Positions 51,594 through 61,649 of a stretch of 64,000 nucleotides of DNA are shown here, in pieces. Source of the DNA: Neoarius graeffei (taxonomy: Eukaryota; Chordata; Actinopteri; Siluriformes; Ariidae); contig NC_083577.1 in assembly GCF_027579695.1 (NCBI RefSeq), positions 62,316,741 to 62,380,740 of the forward strand, written 5' to 3'. Within the stretch, counting starts at the first letter, position 1. The number at the start of each line of letters is the position of its first letter. The notes below the pieces were generated by a model. It was not told the DNA's origin. It saw nothing but the letters and a program-made list of their open reading frames with translations, and made no database searches. The position numbers and the translations under genes were made by a program.

Positions 51594-52834
51594 TGCAGTA
51601 CCAGTCAAAAGTTTAAACACACCTCCTCTTAATTCAGTGGCTTTTCTTTATTTTTATTAATTACAGTAAAAGACACTTTATAGTAATGTTGGATGTTGTT
51701 TCTCTTTACTTAGGCTACGTTTACATTACGTCGAATCAGCGGATCATCAGATTAACGTTCTTAAAACGATTCACGTTTACACTAAAACCGTTAGCTGTGC
51801 ACACAGCAACACCAATACACGGATACGCTCGGCTCCGCAGGCATCCTGCGCTCCAAATCACTCCGCCCTGAACAGCGAGTGCCCTCTGGAGGGTGCGCAC
51901 TCCGGCCCTGCGCAGCTCACAGAGCGCGCGAGTGAAGCGCACAAGCCACAATTCGGGACTGAGCCGCTGTGTGTGTGATCCCAGCGCATATCACTTACCA
52001 CTTGCAAGTGGAAGGATGGCAAGCCTAAAGACAATCATAACTACACAATGGGCAGTATTTGCATCAGTATTTGCAGTATTTTCATACTTTTATACTCTTT
52101 AATGAAAGGTGATACAAGGCGGAAGTCCGCGCCGTTTTTCAGCAGTCACGTCACATGACCAACGCCAGCGAATCAGGAAGGTGGATGTCACAGTGACGTT
52201 GTCCAATGAGGACGCCAGCTAGAGCTCAGCACAGCGTATTCGCGTATCTCAATGTTTACACAGCACCGGACCAGATACGATCTAGATTGAATACGTAGAC
52301 GCTGGCGGATTCCCGTTTCCCGGCTTTTCCAGGTGGTTTAATGTAAACGGACAGTGCATCCACGAAGAAAACGAGACCGATACGGTCTAATGTAAACGTA
52401 GCCTTAGTTGAGCGGTTCTTGACATAATATGAATTACTACAGTTGTGGAATCGGGCTATTTACTGTGTATTTTTATTTACTGTTTGATCTCAAACGCATT
52501 AAGAAGACAAGAAATTGCACTAATTAGCTTTTGACGAGGCATACTTGTTAACTGAAAAGCATTCCAGGTGATTACTACTTGAAGCTGGTTAAGATAATGC
52601 CAATAGTGTGCAAAGTGTCATGAAGGTAAACGGTGGCTATTTTGAAGAATCTAAAACATACTTTGTAACACTTTTTTTTTTTTTTTGTTTACCACATAAT
52701 TCCAGATATGTTCCATATGCTGTTTCGTAGTTTGTCTTCATTGTTCTACAATGTAGAAAATAATCAAAATAGAAAAAAAAAAAAAAAAACTATGAATGAG
52801 TAGGGTTGTACAAACTTTTGACTGGTACTGTATG
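51594..52834. mobile_element. Tc1-type MITE, second copy, with nested Harbinger-type MITE
   Basis: AGTACCAGTCAAAAGTTTAA and inverse AGTACCAGTCAAAAGTTTGT at the ends. The body matches the MITE at 18262-20332 (reverse orientation). The Harbinger-type MITE at 51713-52403 is inside. Confidence 0.8.
51713..52403. mobile_element. PIF/Harbinger-type MITE (691 bp)
   Basis: GGCTACGTTTACATTACGTC and inverse GGCTACGTTTACATTAGACC, flanked by TTA at 51710-51712 and 52404-52406. CpG-rich interior. No transposase. Confidence 0.8.
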
Positions 52835-54235
52835 TTAATATGTGAAGGCATTTTGCAATCACAGTAGTCACAGTTTAGTTTTATCCATATCTTGCAGTGG
52901 TGTTCTAATTAAAACAGCCTCAGTTAATGAATCTTAACTGATGGGTTAAATTATTAGGACGTAGTGGTGAGACATTTTTCTTTCAGGTGGAATAAAGACT
53001 GTGGGAACAGTACTGTTCAAATTATGTGTCGTCATATGGAGAATGAGATGCGAGACAAACTAGTGTTTGATGTAACAGTTTGTGTTGGCTGGTTAGCATT
53101 TAGATTTTTAGTAAAATTTCACATAAACCAAACGTGTGGAAGCCTTGCTCCCGTTCGCTCCTCCAGTCGTTAAAAACTCGCTTTCTTTCTAAAGAATAGT
53201 ACAAAATAAAACTCGATTCAAGTGTGACCGGTCCGTGCGTTCTATATTAATAAAGTTTAATATTAGCCCTCAAGATAATACGGACAAAGGAACAATGTTG
53301 TAGCAGCTGTGTGTAACTTGTCGTTTTGTCAGCAGAAGTTTCAGCAGAAATGCTCCCTACTGATTGGTTCAGCGTTGGAGTGGCCTGACTTCAGCTTCCA
53401 CAAAAGGCGTGTTTTGATACTGCTTTAAATCTGTAGTGACATCTAGTGTCAGACACTTGCAGTCGGACCTCACTCCTATTATGCTTTCTGTGGCTTCATG
53501 GAGAACCCACTGAATAAGCTGGTTCAGCAGGCATGCCAGCGGAGGAATTCATGGCAGAATGTGCTTCTGATCTATTTTTAGTAATGCTAATTAATAGCTT
53601 TATAGGCTAACCTCTCTCTTTTTTATGACTAGGAAGTACATATGGGAACTAATGAAACTATGGGATATTTGCTTTCCTGTTGAGATAAGAACAGAAGTCT
53701 TAACACTCAGGCGTGGTTTCTGTATGTTTAATGGGCAGCTGAAGACATTCAGTCTGTTCCACGTTGAGATTTCTAAATTTACTCAGATTAGTTTGTGGTT
53801 TTGGTTGGAGAAAGTTTGCATTTTTGACAGGGCAGGATCCCCACCATGTTGCAGGTCTGGATGCTGTGCATGCCTGGAGAAACGGGTAACAGTGTCACTA
53901 CTAAGTGAGATGTAGTAAAGGTAGTAGCCTTAAGAGGCTTGAGAGACACTTGTCTTTAGCCAAGAAATATGTCACTGAGGAAATCTAGGCCAACATTTCA
54001 TCATCTTGTATTAAGTAGAGCATGCATGGGGTGGGTGGGGCGCTTTCTGAATTCTGAATCATGTTTACTGCCCTTACTGGCATTGTCCAGTTCTCAGAGC
54101 AATATTCCAGCTATAGCAGTAGTTTGTGGTTGATTTTAAGTGATTCTAGTTTTGACATTTTATAGGTAAACAATTACAGGGCATTTTATATCTAAATTTA
54201 GATATATCTAGACTGCATTTTTTTTCTTTTCTCCG
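52835..54235. other. agps intron 1, no recognised exon or element
   Basis: Unique-looking intronic DNA. The ORFs at 52964 and 53625 have no recognisable homology and do not match AGPS exon 2. Confidence 0.45.
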
Positions 54236-54881
54236 TTTCCGGTTGAGAGTACGTCGTGCACGTTTTGGCTGCCGCTTCTCACCGGAGCTTTTTTATTTTA
54301 TTTCTTTTCTATTTTTTTTCTTTTCTGTGTGTTTGTGTAGTTTGATGTTTGAGTGTTTTCTCCACCGGTTGTGGTGTAGCTCCGGACCTAGTTTTGGGCG
54401 TCGGTTCCCTCCAGGCCTTGGTTCGCTGTAGGCGATGCCTGTGCTCCCAGCTGTGGACTGCAGTGAGCTCGTTGCTCATTTTACATCATGGTTGTCCAGC
54501 GTTTTAACGCTTGGCGTGATGTTCCGAGCGATGTTGCTTGGTGGTGTCGCGGCGGCTGTGCAGGCGGTTTGGGACACACCAGCGCTCTGCGTGGCGGAGC
54601 TTCTCTGCTCGCTTTGTGGATCCATGCGTGGTGTTCGAGCGATGTTGCTGACGGCGTCGCGGCGGCGGTGCTGGAGATGTGGGACTTGTTTTCGTGCGCC
54701 TTTTGGTGGGACTGTGGCTGCTACACCACGGGAATTACATCCTGACCCCTACTTGGTGGAATTTTTTTATTTTTTAATTTTTTTTAAATTATTTTTATTT
54801 ATTTTTCTTTTTCTTTGTCTATTATTGTAAAGCGTCCTTGGGTTTCTTGAAAGGCGCTATATAAATTTAACGTTATTATTA
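54236..54881 (+). repeat. non-LTR-type repeat with (ATT)n tail, copy 2
   Basis: More complete copy of 26180-26835. GC-rich part with an internal duplication (GAGCGATGTTGCT ... GTCGCGGCGGC at 54527 and 54640), then CTGACCCCTACTTGGTGGAA and a tail AAAGGCGCTATATAAATTTA plus (ATT)n. Confidence 0.7.
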
Positions 54882-54889
54882 ACCCTGCC

Positions 54890-55165
54890 GACAGTAGTCG
54901 GAGGGGTTATTATTTTCACCTGCGTCAGTCTGTGTGTGTGTGTGTGTGTGTGTCTGTCTGTCTGTGTGTCTGCAAGATATCTCAAGAACCAATGGATTGA
55001 TTTGGACCAAATTTTGTACATGTGTTGCCAATCACCCAGGAAGGAAACCATTAAATTTTGGAGGTCAAGGTCATGGCAGAACTTCGAAATTTTCGCCCAA
55101 TGTATTTTAATAGGGAAAAGGCGGGGTTTGCACTCGTTAGTGTCCCTGTCTAGTTATTATTATTA
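54890..55165 (+). repeat. unclassified dispersed repeat with (GT)n
   Basis: CCCTGCCGACAGTAGTCGGA GGGGTTATT, (GT)n at 54931-54952, CAAGATATCTCAAGAACCAA and AGGTCAAGGTCATGG form a repeat unit I recognise as common in fish but cannot name. Ends in (TTA)n. Confidence 0.45.
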
Positions 55166-55546
55166 TCATTATAAATATATATTTATAATCATTGTGTTGT
55201 TTAAGTGCTATTTTTACATTTGCCATTTAAATAGAGCACAAATTTGTTTAAAATGTTTTTTACATTTGTAATGTAATCTGTTTTTTTTTTTAGTGAAATT
55301 TTAATTCAGATCTTAGGCCTTAGATTTCAGTAACATGGTTTGCTTATTGCAGGCGAAAATGTCATGCTTTGCCACAAATTCCTTCTGTGTGACTTAATTT
55401 ATGATATTAGATTAAATTATTAAGAGTATATTAATGGGCTTTTTCCTTTTACACGGTTGCTTTTTTTTATGGCTACAAATAGACATGGATGCGGTTATGG
55501 ATTTTATTGGGGGGGGGGGGGGGTCTGCATAAAATGAATAAGCCCA
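55166..55546. other. agps intron 1, no recognised element
   Basis: A/T-rich DNA; a G-run at 55510-55523. Confidence 0.4.
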
Positions 55547-55559
55547 GCCCATCAATATC

Positions 55560-55905
55560 TCATCTCATCTCATTATCTCTAGCCGCTGGAGCCTATCCCA
55601 ACTCACTACGGGCGAAAGGCGGGGTACACCCTGGACAAGTCGCCAGGTCATCACAGGGCTGACACATAGACACAGACAACCATTCACACTCACATTCACA
55701 CCTACGGTCAATTTAGAGTCACCGGTTAACCTAACCTGCATGTCTTTGGACTGTGGGGGAAACCGGAGCACCCGGAGGAAACCCACGCGGACACGGGGAG
55801 AACATGCAAACTCCGCACAGAAAGGCCCTCGCCGGCCCCGGGGCTCGAACCCAGGACCTTCTTGCTGTGAGGCGACAGCGCTAACCACTACACCACCGTG
55901 CCGCC
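55560..55905 (-). repeat. DANA/Mermaid-like SINE with internal deletion
   Basis: Target duplication CCCATCAATAT at 55549-55559 and after 55905. About 30 bp just inside the tail (between CTAGCCGC and TGGAGCC) are missing compared with other copies. Confidence 0.9.
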
Positions 55906-55916
55906 CCCCATCAATA

Positions 55917-56384
55917 TGTTCAATCTAAATAAAAAAGACAATGTAAAATGAATAAGGCCATCAATATGGTATTTCATAATTTTGCAACAATTTTTTTTTT
56001 TTCTCCCAAAATTAGTTTTAGTGCCAGATAAACCTTATATCCCCAAGTTAAGGCTGATGGATTTTTCCATACGGAATCTTTCAGTGGTTAGGATACTCCA
56101 AGTTATACATATGAGATTAGAAATACACTACTGTCTGCCAAGGGGAAGCTTTTCCAAGGCTTTGTCATCTGCTTGTCATTAATATACTGCTGCCTTTAGT
56201 TTATAAACTAAAGGCCAGGACTATGATGATCTTCATTTTGTTTCAGTTGGCTACTTGTGTTAAATTCTTCATGTAGTTGAAATACTATGTTTAAGGTTAC
56301 TTTTTTGGTTTTCCTATGTCTGGGATCATCGGTTTTGAGGTTATTGTCTTGTTGAAAGTTCAGTCAACTTGCAAAAATGTCCTT
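55917..56384. other. agps intron 1, no recognised element
   Basis: A/T-rich with a poly-T at 55990. No gene recognised. Confidence 0.4.
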
Positions 56385-56560
56385 TTATCTTCGTGTGCCT
56401 GGTGGGACAGTGGTAGCTACGACATTGGAATTACATCCTGACCCTCTTTTGGTGGACAAACAACCCCCCCCCCACCCCACCCCACCCCCCAAAAAAAAAA
56501 TTGTAAAGCGACATTGGGTGTGAGAAAGGCGCTATATAAATTGAACTGATTATTGTTATA
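56385..56560 (+). repeat. non-LTR-type repeat, 5'-truncated copy 3
   Basis: Matches the 3' quarter of 54236-54881 (GTGGGACAGTGGTAGCTACG ... GAATTACATCCTGACCC ... AAAGGCGCTATATAAATTGA). Confidence 0.7.
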
Positions 56561-57532
56561 TTATTGGTGTTATGCAATTCAGTCTGCAGTTGATCTTATA
56601 CCCCACTCACAATAAAAACCATATATTTTCTGTTCTTGTGCAGTAACGATGTCGTGTGGGAATGGGAGCAAAACAGCAAAACGTTACTCTAGCCCGGGGG
56701 GACACATTCCAAGATCTAACGCAGATAGCCGAAACTGCAGATAGGAGCCAACCATATAGGAAGCTTGTTTTTTCATGTACATACATACCTGTGATAGTTT
56801 CATTCCTAAACTATACACACTGACCTCAACAACAGTAACTAATAATAAAACATGTTATACATGTTTATGCTTACTGTTAAGTTATGTGAATGAGGGCTCT
56901 TGAATGAATGGGATTCTGACATTCCAACTTAATATTTTCACTGTGGTTGAGGCATAGAGATGGATGCAAACTTTTTTCTTTATACAGGAGAGTCAAAGCG
57001 ACAAAAAGCACCAAGCATGAAAACATAAGCGTAGACGTGAGAAACACTTCTGTATAATAAATGCAAGACACACTAATAGAAACTGGGGTTCTAATAAGTC
57101 GAGTAATAAGTGAAAGCAGGTTTGTGTGGTTGATGCTGTTGAAAAGCAGGGTGTGTGGGAATTGTATGGTCATGCTTGTGTGCTTGAGCGAGTCCACGGA
57201 TATGGAGGTCCCTCTGTATAAGCAAAAATTGTTATAAATGGCTTTTGCTTGAGCAAAATAACTGTTCCTAAAAGGAAGCAGGTCAACTCGCTGTACCTCA
57301 AGTCAGCTTGGTGCACTTGACCAACTCATGTAAACTCGGTGGTGAATAATAAATTGAAAATCAAGAGCTGTTTGCAAATTGACATGTTTTATTGAAAATG
57401 CATTTTACAAATCCATCACACTTCCCATTTATTTTAGAACAATAATTAGAATAATTTTTTGGGGGGTGGCGCAGAGACCCATTGCCGGGCGAGGCCCCCC
57501 CCTTCCCCAATATAATGGTAGGGGAAACACTG
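56561..57532. other. agps intron 1, no recognised element
   Basis: Unique-looking. A minus-strand ORF at 56877-57197 lacks recognisable homology. Confidence 0.4.
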
Positions 57533-57534
57533 TA

Positions 57535-59844
57535 CGGTCAAACCTCGGATCACGAACGTCCCTATTCACGAACAAATCGGGCTACGAACACCATTTCCTA
57601 ACAAATTTTGCTTCGATTCGTGAACGATGCTTCGATGCATGAACGCACAAACTGGCGGGCTTCCGCACCACGTGAGGCGTGTGGCAGCATCGGTTGTACT
57701 CAAGGTGGCGCGCTGTGAACATTCTCATTGCGTTGTGTTGATACAATTTCTTTTTTGCTTTTTGCATTAAATTAACCCTCATTATGGCTCCTGTTAAGAA
57801 GCCTAAGCGTATTACTGTTGAAACGAAGAAGGAAATAATAGTTAAACATGAACATGGTGTTCGTGTTTCTGATCTCGCCAAGCAGTATGACATGGCTAAA
57901 TCGACAATCTGTACTATCCTAAAGAACAAAGATGTGCTGAAGAAAGCTGATGTGACTGTTAACGAAGCAAAGGTCTCAAGTGTTAGAAGTCGTCGAAAAA
58001 TTACTGTTAGTTTGGATTAATGAAAAACAGCTTCAGGGAGACAGTGTCAGCGAGGCTATAATATGCGAGAAGGTTTTACGTTTGCATGCTGATTTATCGG
58101 TGAAACAACCGAGTGCTGCTAGCGTTGACGAATTTAAAGCAAGTAGAGGCCGGTTCGATAAGTTTCGTCGACGAACTGGAATTCATAGTGGTGTTAGGCA
58201 TGGAGAGGCAGCAAGTTCGGACAAAAAAGCAGCGGATAAATAGGTGGAGGAATTTGAGAAGTTTATCGACTCTGAAGGTTATGTCCCGCATCAAGTTTTT
58301 AATTGTGATGAAACGGGACTTTTTTTGGGGAAAAAAATGCCAAAAAGGACCTACGTGACCCAAGAAAAGAAGTCACTGCCTGGCCACAAACCAATGAAGG
58401 ACAGGCTTACACTTTTTGTGTGCTAATGCAAGTGGGGATTTTAAAATTAAGCCTCTTTTAGTGTACCACTTTAAAAATCCGTGCGTTTTTAAGCGCAATA
58501 AAGTGCTGAAAAGTAAACTTCCTGTAATATGGAGAGCAAATGGCAAGGCTTGGATTACCAGAATAATTTTTAGGGAGTGGTTGAATGAAGTTTGTGCACC
58601 TGCTATCAAGAAATATCATGAGGAAAAGAAGTTGCCCCTTAAGTGTCTGCTGGATATGGACAATGCTCCTGCCCATCCTCCAAATATTGAAGAAGACCTT
58701 GATAATGAATACGACTTTATCAAAATCGAATTTCTGCCTCCTAACACCACACCACACCTCTTATCCAGCCAATGGACCAGCAAGTAATTTCTAATTTCAA
58801 GAAGTTGTATACCAAGGCTCTTTTCTCAAAGTGTTTCCAGGTCATGAATGATACGGATTTGACCCTGCGTGATTTTTGGAAGGATCACTTCAATATCCTC
58901 CACTGCATAAATCTCATCGATAAAGCCTGGAACAATGTCTCTTACCGCATGTTGCAGTCTGCCTGGAAGAAACTTTGGCCAGCTTCTGTGGCTGATGGAG
59001 ATTTTGAGGGCTTTGAGGAGCAGACAGCTGTAGTACTACATGACATTGTAAGCATTGACAAAAGTTTGGAGTTGGAAGTCAACGAGGAGGATGTGGTGGA
59101 GCTGCTGGAGGACCACAAGCAAGAACTCGCCACAGAAGAGCTTGTTGATTTGCAACGTGAGCAAGTGAAAGTTATGCAGGAGGAGCACTCAGGACAGGAG
59201 GAGGAAGAGGTAGTAGATGCTTCAAGTGCTGAGATAAAAGCAATTTGCAATAAGTGGAGTGAAGTGCAGGCTTTTATTGAGAAGCATCACCCTGACAAAA
59301 CTGTAGCCAGCAGAGCAGTGGATATTTTAAATGATAATGTAATGGCCCATTTTCGCAAAATTATCCAGCAAAGAAAAAGGCAAGTTTCTCTGGATCATTT
59401 TCTTGTGCAAACATCAGCCGCCGAACCAGCCATCAAACCACTTCCCAAGAGACAAAGAAGAGAAAAAACTCCAGAAATACCCACAGGGTTGCCCGATGTT
59501 GTTATGGAACAGGACTGTCCCTTGAAGGCCTCTCCTTCGAGGGAGTAGGCTTCCTCCTCCTCCTCCATCCACGTGTGCCAACAACCATCAACCGCAAAGG
59601 TAAAGTGTACTGTACAATTATTGTTTTATTTTAGTATTACTGTATTTTTCTGTAATTAAGGTTATCTTTAATTCCTTTCTGTATTTTTTCCACACACAAA
59701 CCCATAAAAAGTTACAAAAAAAACCCTGTTTCTGGGGCCGGTGAATGGATTAATTGGATTTACATTCATTTCAATGGGAAAAATTAATTTGGTTCGCGAA
59801 CAGAGTCAAAGAACGAATCAAGTTTGTAACCCGAGGTACCACTG
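57535..59844 (+). mobile_element. Tigger/pogo element with broken TIGD1-like transposase
   Basis: Termini CGGTCAAACCTCGGATCACG and inverse CAGTGGTACCTCGGGTTACA, with TA on both sides. The transposase starts at 57784 (MAPVKKPKRITVETKKEIIV), with CENP-B-type HTH (RVSDLAKQYDMAKSTICTIL), then HQVFNCDETGLF, LLDMDNAPAHPP and MDQQVISNFKKLYTKALF, which carry the catalytic aspartates, and an acidic C-terminal tail ending SPSRE at 59546. A TAG at 58241 and frameshifts near 57990, 58420 and 58770 break it. Length about 2.3 kb is normal for an autonomous Tigger. Confidence 0.93.
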
Positions 59845-60005
59845 TATATTACATATAGGGAATTGGACGTATTATAGATATAATAGTGCAGTGAGTTATC
59901 ATCACCTGGTGTGGTGAGTTGACATCATAATGCAGTGACTATGTGCATTTTGATATATATTGTTTTTTACTGTTATGGTGAATGTGCAGTGAGTTAACAC
60001 AGACC

Positions 60006-60206
60006 TAGGGCTGTGCCGATAGACGATGCCATCGTCCATCGACGATGGTGGTCATCCATCGCGATGGAGAGCCACCATCGTGATACCACGCCCCCTCCTG
60101 TCATAATCATGCATACGGTATCATCTGGGCCTATTTAACCTAAAAAGTTAGTTTTTTGTTAGTTTAGTTAGTTAGTTTTGTTTAATTTATAAATATATTA
60201 TATAAC

Positions 60207-60278
<72 letters not shown>

Positions 60279-61525
60279 CATAATTATATAAGTCATTATA
60301 AAGTAATATCCTATTACCGCTTGTTCACGTAGGCTATGGTGCAGGGACGTGCTAGTGAACATAACGTGGTTACACAAATACAGTATGCTACTAATAATAA
60401 ATTTCGACTTCATTTTTTAGCCTACACTATACTTTTAATGTAAAATTTGTCATGTTGTTCAAACAAATAGCCACTATTAACGACTTCAGTCGGGAAATAT
60501 TGCACCTTATCAAACGGCAGTGAAGCGCAGACTTCGGCAGAAGTCAAATAACTTTAATCTGGTAAATAGGCCTACTTTCAGACTCAAAATGGTCCACTCT
60601 AAGCCATAATGTCAAACCAAATGGAAGAATGAAGGTGATTCTGATAAATGTAAAGACAGTTAAAAAAAACAATATTAAATCATGATTTTAAAAGCGGCTG
60701 CAGTAATTCAAACACTAATAAATTGGAAAAATTAGCGCGTTCAAGTGCGCACTAAAGGCCGAAACGCATCTTCAGTTGATATGGTGTAAATAAACAATGA
60801 GTAATAGCTTAAGTGTAGTTTCTTCTCATAGTTTGAATACTAGTCTTTCATTGTTAGAGCAGATTAATATCTTAGCGTGATCAGTGAGTGCTCGGGGAGG
60901 TTCATTTCCACCTGCGCTTTGCGCAGCTCATTTCTCCGAAGCCGGCTGTGCGCAAACGCAGTGTTGACTGCTCGGCAAACTCCAAACGCTCGGTCTGTAC
61001 TGGCCCTCTGTTGCGCAAGCGAGTTGGTTATGGCCAGGTTCAAATTGTGCCCAAAACAACTTAACCACGGCCATTTCAATTGCCTGATGGCTGTGACAAT
61101 AATCGCCCCGTTGTTATGCAGGCGATCTTTTTCTCCTCTATTTTCCATTCGGCAAGTGTCTCGCGCAATGCGTCTTCTAAATTGTCCACTGAATGTGTCT
61201 CTGGCATGAAACTCGTCTGCAGGCATTTGGACTGCATTGCCCACTCTCGGTCCACATAATGTACGGTAGCTGACATATAGGGCATCATGTTGCAGCTGGA
61301 CCACATATCCGTTATCAAGGCCAAATATTCCACATCACCTAGCGCTTTTTTTTCCTTTACGTGCCAAAGCCTTGGATGAGTATCTAATACTTTTAATAAT
61401 AATAATAATAATAATATATTTAATAGCGTGGTATTAAAATCCCCCGCCCACGATATCATCGTCCATCACGATGTTTGCACTGTAAACATCGTCGATGCCA
61501 ATTAAGGGGACATCGCACAGCCCTA
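60006..61525 (-). mobile_element. hAT element with broken ZBED4-like transposase
   Basis: TAGGGCTGTGCCGATAGACG and inverse TAGGGCTGTGCGATGTCCCC, flanked by CACAGACC (59998-60005, 61526-61533), the 8-bp duplication of hAT. On the minus strand: LALITDMWSSCNMMPYMSAT, DALRETLAEWKIEEKKIACI, then in another frame IRQLKWPWLSCFGHNLNLAI and NSLAQQRASTDRAFGVCRAV. This is the central part of a ZBED-type hAT transposase; the N-terminal BED finger and C-terminal dimerisation region are missing. A (TA)n tract occupies 60210-60274. Confidence 0.9.
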
Positions 61526-61649
61526 CACAGACCCGTTCAGAAACAGGAAGACAACTCTCTCAACAGAGACGTGATGTAGCTCGACTTATGCCATGTTGGT
61601 AACTATCTAATGTCTCAGCTTGGGCTTTTCACAACAATGGACTTGCCAT

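Noticed and set aside
53625-53915. Possible agps exon 2 (acceptor-like TATGACTAG before an ORF)
   Set aside because: The translation does not match the expected QEVMKWNGWGYNDSKF region of AGPS in any frame.
58942-59250. Serine-rich minus-strand ORF
   Set aside because: Antisense of the acidic C-terminal part of the Tigger transposase.
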